From: Rhodohalobacter sp. SW132
Lineage (GTDB): Bacteria > Bacteroidota > Rhodothermia > Balneolales > Balneolaceae
Direction of reading: 5' to 3'
DNA: 64,000 nt
Assembly: GCF_003390325.1 (NCBI RefSeq)
Contig: NZ_QUOK01000001.1
Location: 558,001 to 622,000, forward strand
This document shows, piece after piece, positions 18,425 through 26,622 of the stretch. Position 1 is the stretch's first letter; every line of letters starts with the position of its first letter. Under the pieces are notes generated by a model, which made no database searches, had not been told where the DNA came from, and saw only the letters and a list, made by a program, of their open reading frames with translations. The translations under genes were made by a program, and so were the position numbers.

Positions 18425-19981
18425 ATGATCCCCCGACTCTTATACCTGAACTGGAAACTTTTCCTGGCTCGCTTAACACGGCTTCAGGCGGCGCTTTTTA
18501 TCGGGTATACCCTTTTCCTGGTTGGCATGTTTATTAATATTCTTGGAACTGCGGTTGTGGTTATTTTTCTCGATTCCACCACCACTCAGCTTGAGATGGA
18601 TCTCCCATGGCTTACGGCCGAGATGCATCATCTAATCTTACTTACATTTGCCAATGTTTTCTGGCTGATCCATTTTTCGTTCACGAACACCCGCCTCATC
18701 AACATCGAAGAGAACAGAAAGCTTCTCGCTTTCGGATATCCGTCCCGAAAACTGGCATGGCACCTCAACCTGATGAGCCTATATCACCCCGTGAATGTCA
18801 TCTATAATTTCACATGGTTGGTTTTTCTGGGTCTGCAAATCCATTCCGGAATCAATATACCGCTGATGGTGGCCGCACTTCTGCTGAATTATGGTTTAAT
18901 CTATTCCGTCAAACAACGTTTTCTCAGGCTGATGGAACAGAGGTTTCGGCTGATCATCGGCAGCGGACTGTTCATCTTTTTTGGAGTTATCCTCGCTGTA
19001 GCAATCATTTCACGCGATCCCGAAGCAATTCTGGGGCCGCTCGCTATTCAGCTTTCACAGGTGATGAACGTGCTTTATTGGCTCCCTGGCGGAATTCTCT
19101 ATCAAACCGCAACCTATCCCTTTATTTTCACTGAAGCTGCTGCCATAATGCTTGCTGTTTTGGCTGCAACCTGGGTGATTTTTTTAGATCATTACCGGTT
19201 GACTCGCAGCGGTTTACAGAATCCATCGGCCAGAAAGAGCGGAAATCGTCAGTTCAGCTCATTGTGGGCGTTTCTTAAAAGATGGCTCGGTCCCAATGCC
19301 GGTAAATATTTATACTACGTGATCATTCACCCCTATAATAAACTTCAACTTGTAGCTATTCTGATCATCCCGCTTGTGTACATTCCGATCCTTCTGTTTA
19401 TGGATTTTGGTGTGATCACACAGGTTTTGGTTCTCACAATGCTTGCGGCTATTCCGGTTGCGCTGCTTGCCATGGGAATGGCGAACATGTTCGGTTATGA
19501 ACATCGCGAGATGCTGCTGCACCTTCAGTTTCCCGTTTCGCTGAAGCACCAGCTGCAAGAGCGATTTCTGGGCGTCATCACTCTGCCGATCATTATCTTC
19601 TTTGTGATTACGGTACTCGAAATTATCTATCTGCCGCAGCTCGGTACGGTTTACGGCATCTACATCGCCAATACCTTCTTTTTTCTCTGTTTTATGCTCT
19701 TTTTTATGTGGAGCTCCTTTTATCAATATCAAACCGCACAATACAGTACATTCAGTTATAAACACCCGATTGTGCCGCAGAAAGTTACATTTACAATTTC
19801 GCTGATGATATTTATTCTTGGCTATGCGGTTTTTATCCCGCTAGGAGACTGGCAAATTCACAGACTCTGGTTTATGGGTGCATTGATAGGAATTATCTGC
19901 GTATACCTGATGGCAAATATCGAACTGCTGGCCAACGCTTTTCGAAAAAAGATTCTGCTTCAACTTTGGAATGATTTTTAA
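18425..19981 (+). CDS. ABC transporter permease, large integral membrane protein
   Basis: A 518-residue protein with roughly twelve hydrophobic helices in two groups, separated by a polar segment around residues 255-285. No known enzymatic motif is visible. It is followed after 15 bases by an ABC ATPase gene, which makes it the membrane partner of an export-type ABC transporter of the ABC-2 kind. The substrate cannot be deduced. The ATG at 18425 gives a positively charged N-terminus (MIPRLLYLNWKLFLARLTR) before the first helix, consistent with an inside N-terminus. Confidence 0.8.
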   Translation: MIPRLLYLNWKLFLARLTRLQAALFIGYTLFLVGMFINILGTAVVVIFLDSTTTQLEMDLPWLTAEMHHLILLTFANVFWLIHFSFTNTRLINIEENRKLLAFGYPSRKLAWHLNLMSLYHPVNVIYNFTWLVFLGLQIHSGINIPLMVAALLLNYGLIYSVKQRFLRLMEQRFRLIIGSGLFIFFGVILAVAIISRDPEAILGPLAIQLSQVMNVLYWLPGGILYQTATYPFIFTEAAAIMLAVLAATWVIFLDHYRLTRSGLQNPSARKSGNRQFSSLWAFLKRWLGPNAGKYLYYVIIHPYNKLQLVAILIIPLVYIPILLFMDFGVITQVLVLTMLAAIPVALLAMGMANMFGYEHREMLLHLQFPVSLKHQLQERFLGVITLPIIIFFVITVLEIIYLPQLGTVYGIYIANTFFFLCFMLFFMWSSFYQYQTAQYSTFSYKHPIVPQKVTFTISLMIFILGYAVFIPLGDWQIHRLWFMGALIGIICVYLMANIELLANAFRKKILLQLWNDF

Positions 19982-19996
19982 CCCGGCCGATGACCT

Positions 19997-20779
19997 ATGC
20001 AAAACCGATCTTCAGATACCCGACATGCACTCCGCGTTACCGACCTCCGGAAAAGCTATGAAGGCGAACCGGTACTCCAGAACCTGAACCTTGATGTTCC
20101 GGCCGGTACCATCTTCGGGTTGATTGGTCCGAATGGCGCTGGAAAAAGCACCTTTATTGGTCTTTTAACCGGGCTTTTAGAACGAGATTCCGGAGATATT
20201 TTCATCAATGACCGTGAACTGACCCTAGACAACGAACTGGAAATTAAAAATGAGATCGCGTCTGTCCTTCAGCCGCCGCTCTTATTTGAAAATTTCACCA
20301 GTTACGAGTTTACCACCTATGTTTGTGAGATGTATGGAACGTCCGGGCCGGATCTTAATGATAAGATCAAATCGCTGTTTACCTATTTTGAGATCGAGGA
20401 ATATCTCTATGTAAAAGTACGTCAGCTCTCCTCCGGAAGCCGAAAAAAACTGGCGTTCTGCACCGCCATTTTAACCGAACCGAAACTGCTTTTTCTGGAT
20501 GAACCATTTGAAAGCGTGGATGTGATATCCATCGGTCGAATGAAAACCGTAATTCGAAAACTTAAGGATAAAGGGACCACCATTTTCATTACCAGCCACA
20601 TCCTTGAGGTTGTCGAAAATTTGTGTGATGATATCGCCATACTGCACCAGGGAAAAATCCTCGCCTACCTCGACGCCAAATCACGACACGAACTTCAAAA
20701 AGACTCCAACCTTAACGAAATCTTCGAAAACTATATCGACATACACGATAAAGGAGATGAGTTGTTGAATTGGTTTTAG
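19997..20779 (+). CDS. ABC transporter ATP-binding protein
   Basis: A 260-residue nucleotide-binding subunit. Walker A is GPNGAGKS at 44-51, the signature motif is the variant QLSSGSRKKLAF, Walker B is LLFLDEPFESVD, and the switch histidine lies in IFITSHILEVVE. The order of motifs and length are those of ABC-2 type exporters. It forms a two-gene operon with the permease just upstream. The acidic C-terminal tail (LNEIFENYIDIHDKGDELL) resembles that of other exporters in this group. Export of a lipid, polysaccharide or antibiotic cannot be distinguished. Confidence 0.93.
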   Translation: MQNRSSDTRHALRVTDLRKSYEGEPVLQNLNLDVPAGTIFGLIGPNGAGKSTFIGLLTGLLERDSGDIFINDRELTLDNELEIKNEIASVLQPPLLFENFTSYEFTTYVCEMYGTSGPDLNDKIKSLFTYFEIEEYLYVKVRQLSSGSRKKLAFCTAILTEPKLLFLDEPFESVDVISIGRMKTVIRKLKDKGTTIFITSHILEVVENLCDDIAILHQGKILAYLDAKSRHELQKDSNLNEIFENYIDIHDKGDELLNWF

Positions 20780-20796
20780 ATAAGTCTCAGTTAGCT

Positions 20797-21428
20797 TTCC
20801 CGTTCGGTGAACCACGTACCGCGGTTCGCTGAACCGCTACTCAAATTTCAGCAAAAAGAGCAGAGTTAACTTAAGCCAAAACACCTTTTCCAGCCAACAT
20901 CTTAAATCCATGTTGAAGGCATCCAAAAACCAGATGAATTCGTTGGTAGCAAAATTATGTATGAGTAAGTCTGTCTCCATTGCCAACTTTCAACCCTTCC
21001 GGTTCGGCGAACAGGCGTACGTACCGCGGTTCGCTGAACCGCTACTCACATTTTAGCAGAAAGAACAGAGTAACTTAAGCCAAAACACCTTTTCCACCCT
21101 ACATCTCAATCCATTTTACAGGCATCCAAAAACCAGATGAGTTCGCTGGTGGCACGACGTTGAGTGAGTAAACTTGTCTCCATTGCCAGCCTTCAGCCAT
21201 TCCCGGTTCGGCGAACCGGCGTATGTACCGCGGTTCGCTGAACCGCTACACAGATTTTAGCAGAAAGAGCAGAGTAACTTAAGCCAAAACACCTTTTCCA
21301 CCCTACATCTCAATCCATTTTACAGGCATCCAAAAACCAGATGAGTTCGCTGGTGGCACGACTTTGAGTGAGTAAACTTGTCTCCATTGCCAGCCTTCAG
21401 CCATTCCCGGTTCGGCGAACCGGGGTAC
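20797..21428. repeat. Three-copy tandem repeat, unit about 205 bp
   Basis: Anchoring on GTACCGCGGTTCGCTGAACC, copies begin at 20816, 21021 and 21225, giving periods of 205 and 204 bp; the third copy ends near 21423 in a shortened form. Copies 2 and 3 are nearly identical and copy 1 is more diverged. Each unit carries an inner conserved block (CTTAAGCCAAAACACCTTTT, then GGCATCCAAAAACCAGATGA) and a junction of two palindromes, CCGGTTCGGCGAACCGG and CGGTTCGCTGAACCG. No consistent reading frame crosses the copies. The array fills the gap between the ABC operon and the hydrolase gene, ending 10 bases from the latter's stop. Confidence 0.9.
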
Positions 21429-21433
21429 AAACG

Positions 21434-22234
21434 CTATTTGTATTGATTTAGGATCTCTTTGAGGCGTTCCCAGGATTTGTCTCTCGCTTCTTTGTTTTCG
21501 GGGGAAGCATCGGGGCTGTCACCACTGCGCATGTATGCGTGGCCGGCTCCGTCATAAATTTCATAATTGAATATCTTATCGAACTGATCCATCCGCTCTT
21601 CAGTTGCAGGGATTGTAGCATTTATCCGCTGATCGTTTTCCCCATAAAAGCCATAAATCGGAGCGTTGATATATTGATATACCTCTTCTTCATCCGGTGC
21701 GCTTCCGTAAAAAACGAGTGAAGCCTCAATGCCCTCGGTGTAGGTTGCAAAACGGAATGTTTGAGAACCGCCCCAGCAAAATCCGGCAACAATAACCTTC
21801 CCATTTGATGAGCTTAACATACCTGAGTAGTTCTGAACAGCAATCAGATCATTGATAATCTGATCAGGATCCAGCCGGTAGAGTGCATCACGGGCAGCAT
21901 CTGAGTTTTCAAAATCGGAAGTGCGCGCATGATCCTCATCAAAACCTGAAAGCAGGTCCGGTGCGATAGCGATATATCCCGCTTCGGCTATTTGATCTGA
22001 AAAACTCCTCACCCAGTCCGTCAGTCCGCGGTTTTCGTGGATAACAATCACAACGGGTACATTTTCCGATACTTCCGGATAGGCTACAAAATTGTAGAGC
22101 GTGCGATCATTTATTCCCAGCTCAATCCACTCGTGATGACGGGGCGAGTTTTCGAGCTGCTGCACGGCAAAATCCTGGGCTAATGCTGTTTGAAACAGAA
22201 ACAGGAAGCAGATTAAAACAGGGATGGTTTTCAT
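21434..22234 (-). CDS. Exported dienelactone hydrolase family protein
   Basis: An alpha/beta hydrolase of 266 residues with a Sec signal (MKTIPVLICFLFLFQTALAQ). The dienelactone hydrolase triad is clear: Cys153 in VAGFCWGGSQ, Asp201 in YGENDQR and His232 in GAGHAYM, with the family's Glu in VIHENRGL (Glu67). The export signal places it in the periplasm, unlike the classical cytosolic enzyme of chlorocatechol breakdown, so the true substrate is probably a different ester or lactone. It is followed on the same strand (upstream in this view) by a lipoprotein gene 17 bases away, so the two may form an operon. Confidence 0.9.
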   Translation of the reverse strand: MKTIPVLICFLFLFQTALAQDFAVQQLENSPRHHEWIELGINDRTLYNFVAYPEVSENVPVVIVIHENRGLTDWVRSFSDQIAEAGYIAIAPDLLSGFDEDHARTSDFENSDAARDALYRLDPDQIINDLIAVQNYSGMLSSSNGKVIVAGFCWGGSQTFRFATYTEGIEASLVFYGSAPDEEEVYQYINAPIYGFYGENDQRINATIPATEERMDQFDKIFNYEIYDGAGHAYMRSGDSPDASPENKEARDKSWERLKEILNQYK

Positions 22235-22251
22235 ATCAGAACTTTATTTTT

Positions 22252-22830
22252 TTATTCATGTCCCCAGGGCGCCGGCGGATTTTCTTCAAGAGGTTCAGTC
22301 AGGTCAAAATCTACGCGCCAGCTCCAGGTTGTATCGCGAATGGTGCCGTATGTGTAGCGCACTCCCGGCACGATTTCAATCCGCCAGCCGCGGAAATGCC
22401 CCATCTCTTCGCTTCTCTCGACCGACTGAAACTCCTGTCTCATCGCCGTTCCATCGCCAACAGAGTGGCCGCCGTACATCGTCAGGTCATCTTCGGTACC
22501 GTCCGGTTTTCGATGGTCGTGACGAATCTCAAGGCCGTCATCATGTCTCGTGTAAATCCATGTTCTGGACCGGTCCCAGTCGTTTTCATCTTCGAGCTCA
22601 ATATGGAACGGGAGTTTTAGCTGATTTTCATCACATTCGCGGAAATGGACGATCAGCATTTCTGTTCCGGTCAGCATTTCATCGCCTTCCGGTTCTAGGG
22701 TCAATCCACCCGGATAGGCGTTGCCGCACTGTTCTGCCAGCTGATCAAAAAACAGATCGTAGGGTTTCGGTTCCGAATTGCACGCGGCAATAAATAATAT
22801 CATCGAAAAAAGTAGAAAGGATCTATTCAT
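22252..22830 (-). CDS. Uncharacterised lipoprotein
   Basis: A 192-residue protein with a lipoprotein signal, MNRSFLLFSMILFIAAC, lipidated at Cys17. The mature part is rich in acidic and aromatic residues, with a stretch DDGLEIRHDHRKPDGTEDD and a Trp-rich segment near the end (TTWSWRVDFDL). The layout recalls the CpeT/CpcT-like or chromophore lyase-like small beta-barrel proteins of marine bacteria, but this is only a resemblance. It is the first gene of a probable two-gene operon with the dienelactone hydrolase-like enzyme. Confidence 0.7.
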   Translation of the reverse strand: MNRSFLLFSMILFIAACNSEPKPYDLFFDQLAEQCGNAYPGGLTLEPEGDEMLTGTEMLIVHFRECDENQLKLPFHIELEDENDWDRSRTWIYTRHDDGLEIRHDHRKPDGTEDDLTMYGGHSVGDGTAMRQEFQSVERSEEMGHFRGWRIEIVPGVRYTYGTIRDTTWSWRVDFDLTEPLEENPPAPWGHE

Positions 22831-22929
22831 ACGTTTCAGAAGCTGTGTTAATTTTTTCCTGAACTAAAGTATCATAAAGAAACTCAATAATAAAACGATA
22901 TTACGATAGCCCAGATATTGAAGAGTGAT

Positions 22930-22996
22930 CGCAGATTATGCGGATGAATCAGCTGAGTTTCGCAGAGGGAAGATTCAGCATCAGCGAAAATCTGCG
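22930..22996. repeat. Left flanking repeat of the GxxExxY gene
   Basis: A 67-bp unit that opens CGCAGATTATGCGGATGAA, continues GCTGAGTTTCGC and closes GCGAAAATCTGCG. Its ends are inverted repeats of each other (CGCAGATT/AATCTGCG). A longer version in the same orientation sits on the other side of the GxxExxY gene (23457-23543). Confidence 0.85.
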
Positions 22997-23070
22997 TGAA
23001 TAACTGTAAGGTATTTATCTTTTTCAGATCGTATAAGTAAAACACCTATATATCAAAAAGAGAGGATACT

Positions 23071-23448
23071 ATGCATGAAAATGATTTGAGCTACAGAATT
23101 CGAGGAGCTGCATTTACTGTTCACACCGAATTGGGTCCGGGGCTATTTGAATCTGTTTACGAAGTTGCGTTAGCGCATGAGTTACAAAAAGACGGATTGG
23201 ATGTAAAAAGGCAGCTGGGCATTCCCGTACATTATGATGGTTTAAGGATGGATCAGGGATACCGCGCGGATCTTCTTGTGGTCGGAAAAGTAATCGTTGA
23301 AATAAAATCTGTAGAAACGTTACAGGATGTACATTACAAGCAGTTGCTCACCTATATTCGACTGGCCGATATACGTTTAGGTTTGCTGATGAACTTCAAC
23401 TCTGTATCTCTTAAGGATTCCATTACCAGGATTGTAAATGACCTTTAA
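23071..23448 (+). CDS. GxxExxY family PD-(D/E)xK nuclease-fold protein
   Basis: A 125-residue protein with the defining GxxExxY motif at Gly24-Glu27-Tyr30 (GPGLFESVYEVAL) and a nuclease-like core: Asp67 in GYRADLLV and Glu77/Lys79 in VIVEIKSVE. The family is common and often multi-copy in genomes, but its function is not established to my knowledge. It stands alone, preceded by an AT-rich leader, and is bracketed by two similar palindrome-ended repeats in direct orientation. That arrangement suggests a small mobile or repeat-borne cassette. ATG 23071 gives the usual family length. Confidence 0.92.
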   Translation: MHENDLSYRIRGAAFTVHTELGPGLFESVYEVALAHELQKDGLDVKRQLGIPVHYDGLRMDQGYRADLLVVGKVIVEIKSVETLQDVHYKQLLTYIRLADIRLGLLMNFNSVSLKDSITRIVNDL

Positions 23449-23456
23449 GGATAACT

Positions 23457-23543
23457 CGCAGATTACACAGATGAAACGCTGAGTTTCGCTAAGGGTAATC
23501 TCAACTCTGCGAAACTCAGCGGCATACTCGGCGAAAATCTGCG
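23457..23543. repeat. Right flanking repeat of the GxxExxY gene
   Basis: An 87-bp unit beginning CGCAGATTACACAGATGAAA and ending GCGAAAATCTGCG, in the same direction as the left repeat. It contains an extra internal hairpin, GCTGAGTTTCGC paired with GCGAAACTCAGC, which the left copy lacks or has lost. It starts 9 bases after the GxxExxY stop codon and ends 13 bases before the stop of the convergent peptidase. Confidence 0.85.
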
Positions 23544-23555
23544 TGGTAACCAGCG

Positions 23556-25916
23556 TCAATCCAGGTGATCGGGAATATTATAATCCACTCCGTCTTCCCG
23601 GTAATCCAGCAGGTGTTCGGCAAAATAATCCCAGAGCATCCGTTCGAAGTAGCTGGAGTAACGGCCGAACCCATGGCGTGCTTCAGGGAAAATCATCATA
23701 TCAAACCGCTTGCCTGCGCGAATCAGAGCATCTGCCATTCGATAGGTGTGAGCGGGGTGAACATTGTTGTCCATCTCCCCGTGAACCAGAAGCAATCTCC
23801 CCTGCAGATTATCAGCCAGTTCCTGGTTTGCAGGAATACGCGAACTGAACGTGGTTTTTTCCTCTTTCACCTCTTCACCATCCTCATTTTCCACGGTTAC
23901 AGAGTCTGTCGATGCGGTTACGCCGTGATGAAATTCACTCCACCAGATGTTATAAACGTTATTGTCGTGATTTCCGGCAGATGAAACCGCTACTTTAAAA
24001 AATTCGGGGTAGGTCAGCAGTGCGGCCGTGCTCATAAATCCACCGCCGGAATGACCGTAAATTCCTACGCGGCTGAGGTCGATATAGTCACGGCGGGCAC
24101 CGAGCTGTTCAATTCCGTAGCGGTTATCTGCCAGCGCGTAATCCCGCAGATTATCGTAACCATAGCTGTGATACCATTTTTCCCGCAACGGGCTTCCTCC
24201 ACGGTTCCCCATCGCGATCACCACAAATCCAACTTGCGAAAGTGAGTGAGCTCTTGCTGCCGTTCCGCCTACCGAAAACCCTCTCGGATAGGGCTCAACC
24301 TGCGGACCCGGATAGACGTACGAAATGATCGGGTACGATTTAGAAGAATCAAAATCAGCCGGTTTCCACATCACACCGAACAGATCTGTGGTGCCATCTG
24401 CAGCTTTCACACTGAACTCTTCCGGCAGAGTGTAGCCGACCTCATACATTTTGGTGAGGTCCACCTCTTCAAGATCCATTATCGTCCGGCCCTGATTATC
24501 TCTCAACACAGCTTTTGTCGGCAGATCGGGACGTGAAAAGTTCTGCACAAAGTAATCCCGGGAATCACTCATACTCACGGAATGGTTTCCGTTTTCGGAT
24601 GTGATGAGTTCCTGGCCTGATCCGTCAAATTCAACCTTGTAATAATGAGCATGGAACGGATTTCGATCTTCTTCCAGACCAAACCCTTCAAAATAGATGG
24701 TGCTCGCGGCCGTATCGATGGCAGCCACATCAGCTACCATAAAGTGTCCGTCCGTAATTCGGTTCACCAGGTTGCCTTCGCTGTCGTATCGATAAAGCTG
24801 TCCCCAGCCGGTGCGTTCGCTCCACCAGATGTACTCCTCGCCGTTGTTAATGACCCCAAGATAGGAGTTCATCACATTAAAATAGGGTTCACTTTTTTCC
24901 GACCATAACACTTCCGTTTCACCCGTTGTGGTATTGGCTTTTACGACGTCAATTTCATCCCACGTTCGGTTTCGCCGTAAAATCCACAGATAGTCCGATT
25001 CATCCGATGTATAAACTCCGCCGCCGCTGACGTAAACTCCGCCAAGGGACTGATCGGGCCATTTATCGGTATCGAGCCGGATTCCTTCGTGGGTTTCCAT
25101 ATCAAACACCATAATTTCATCCTGGTAATGATTTTCCTCACCCGGCAGATTGTATTTGTAGGTCTCCAGTTCCGGACGCTGCGCGATGGTGTTTATCACC
25201 CAAAGTTCATCCACATCGCGCCAGTCCTGACGCTTTACATACAGTTTTTGAGAATCTTCAAACCAGCTGGCACGGGATCGCAGTCTTTCTGTGGATGTTG
25301 TATCGCCGTGATCGGCCTGGTAGCTGTACCAGCGTTCCCCGTCGTTCGTCAGGCGGATTTCCGTACTATCCGGGTCATCGGCCTGCATCACATAGAGATC
25401 GTGCTCACGGGAAAATGCGATCCAGGTACTGTCGGGCGAGAAACTTTGCCAGCTCTCACTTTCATCCGGTTTCAGCGAATCACCCCGAACCAGCTCATCC
25501 CGGTCGATGTGATATTTGAATTCCAGGCTATCGATATGAAAGGTGAAAAAACCGCGATCGGTATCGTAATCAAATTCTTTGAGATCGAGGTCTTTTGCAT
25601 TGAATCCCCGGCTGAACTCTTCAGAAAGCTGAGCGGCCATTTCATCCCGATCGAAAAGCGGGCGCCGGGTTTGGTTTCCTGCATCCACAAACTCCCATCG
25701 TTTCCCGTTTGTATCTTCCCATTCGTACCAGAAACGGTCTTCATCTTCAATCCAACGGGTACGCAAAAAAGTGTTGCCCGTCATTTTTTGCATTTGTTGA
25801 GAAGTAAACTGCTCGGCGAGTTCAAAGTTGGCGTCCTGGGCAATTGTATCAGATGAGAAGAGTGCAAATGTGATAAAAAGGGAGATTGAAATCGAAAGAG
25901 AGTAGCGTAAGATCAT
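23556..25916 (-). CDS. Dipeptidyl peptidase IV-like S9 serine peptidase, exported
   Basis: A 786-residue prolyl-oligopeptidase-fold enzyme. An N-terminal signal peptide (ends DTIAQ) is followed by a beta-propeller of about 500 residues and then an alpha/beta hydrolase domain. The catalytic triad is visible: Ser623 in YGHSGGGFMS, Asp716 in HGEMDNNVHP and His748 in EARHGFG. Family members release dipeptides from peptide N-termini, often after proline. Location should be periplasmic. The segment TVENEDGEEVKEEKTTF is a charged insertion within the hydrolase domain. It is a single gene upstream of the SusCD region and may assist peptide use. Confidence 0.94.
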   Translation of the reverse strand: MILRYSLSISISLFITFALFSSDTIAQDANFELAEQFTSQQMQKMTGNTFLRTRWIEDEDRFWYEWEDTNGKRWEFVDAGNQTRRPLFDRDEMAAQLSEEFSRGFNAKDLDLKEFDYDTDRGFFTFHIDSLEFKYHIDRDELVRGDSLKPDESESWQSFSPDSTWIAFSREHDLYVMQADDPDSTEIRLTNDGERWYSYQADHGDTTSTERLRSRASWFEDSQKLYVKRQDWRDVDELWVINTIAQRPELETYKYNLPGEENHYQDEIMVFDMETHEGIRLDTDKWPDQSLGGVYVSGGGVYTSDESDYLWILRRNRTWDEIDVVKANTTTGETEVLWSEKSEPYFNVMNSYLGVINNGEEYIWWSERTGWGQLYRYDSEGNLVNRITDGHFMVADVAAIDTAASTIYFEGFGLEEDRNPFHAHYYKVEFDGSGQELITSENGNHSVSMSDSRDYFVQNFSRPDLPTKAVLRDNQGRTIMDLEEVDLTKMYEVGYTLPEEFSVKAADGTTDLFGVMWKPADFDSSKSYPIISYVYPGPQVEPYPRGFSVGGTAARAHSLSQVGFVVIAMGNRGGSPLREKWYHSYGYDNLRDYALADNRYGIEQLGARRDYIDLSRVGIYGHSGGGFMSTAALLTYPEFFKVAVSSAGNHDNNVYNIWWSEFHHGVTASTDSVTVENEDGEEVKEEKTTFSSRIPANQELADNLQGRLLLVHGEMDNNVHPAHTYRMADALIRAGKRFDMMIFPEARHGFGRYSSYFERMLWDYFAEHLLDYREDGVDYNIPDHLD

Positions 25917-26010
25917 AAGACTGCGTAGTTACTTGTTTTAATAATCAGGATAATATCATAAAACATACGCACGGATGCACGGGCCTTTACAATATTTATC
26001 TCTCTCATAA

Positions 26011-26040
26011 AAAAACCGCCCTCATGTTAAAGGGCGGCTT
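26011..26040 (-). terminator. Intrinsic terminator of the SusC-SusD-lipoprotein operon
   Basis: On the minus strand AAGCCGCCCT pairs with AGGGCGGTTT around a short loop and runs into a T tract (the plus strand shows seven A before CCGCCCT). It lies 36 bases after the stop of the small lipoprotein. Confidence 0.88.
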
Positions 26041-26075
26041 TAAATAACGCGGTAATAAATAGTGACTACGTTTTA

Positions 26076-26582
26076 TTAATCATCATCCTCAGGTTCTTCT
26101 TTTTCAATTGTGAGACTCAGATCTTTCAGATTGACTGCAGCTCTAAGCTCATTCCCATCCTGCAGCTCCAGTATGGTTGAGACGCTTTCACCATTTCCAA
26201 TGTTTGACGCCAAAATTTGAACCTCCACAGTACCGCTGCTACTATTTGCAGGGATCACTACTTCATTATTTGAATTGAGGATTTCAAAATGCTGACCTTC
26301 TTCGGCATCTCCATCTTCAGAAACTGCAACACCAACTATACGGTCTGAACCGGTTTGTGCACCAATAAGCTGCACCTCCAGAGTTATCGTTACATTTTCT
26401 GACTGATCTGCTTCCAGCGTTGCCGTATAGGAAAGGGAGCTTGAGGATCGGTCTGGCGGAGCCCATTCTACCTGATTTACATCATCGAGATGAAATTGAG
26501 ATGCGTGATCTTCAAAACAACCCCACAACAACAATGGAAGTGCGAGCAATATGAAAAGTTTGGAAATTGTTTGATATTTCAT
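26076..26582 (-). CDS. Surface lipoprotein with Calx-beta-like domain, third gene of the SusCD operon
   Basis: A 168-residue lipoprotein: signal MKYQTISKLFILLALPLLLW ends at Gly-Cys22. The mature part has the pattern of DUF4843/Calx-beta-like domains seen in SusE/SusF-position lipoproteins: VSEDGDAEEGQHFEIL followed by VVIPANSSSGTVEVQI and a closing strand with SVSTILELQDGNELRAA. A very acidic tail (EKEEPEDDD) ends it. It is 40 bases after the SusD gene and is followed by the operon terminator, so it is probably a ligand-binding surface partner of the SusCD importer. Confidence 0.8.
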   Translation of the reverse strand: MKYQTISKLFILLALPLLLWGCFEDHASQFHLDDVNQVEWAPPDRSSSSLSYTATLEADQSENVTITLEVQLIGAQTGSDRIVGVAVSEDGDAEEGQHFEILNSNNEVVIPANSSSGTVEVQILASNIGNGESVSTILELQDGNELRAAVNLKDLSLTIEKEEPEDDD

Positions 26583-26622
26583 AGCTATTGTCAGTTTTAA
26601 TTTTTTGATAATCTTGATTGAA

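Noticed and set aside
20797-21428. CRISPR-like array
   Set aside because: The units are about 205 bp, adjacent without unique spacers, and no cas gene is near.
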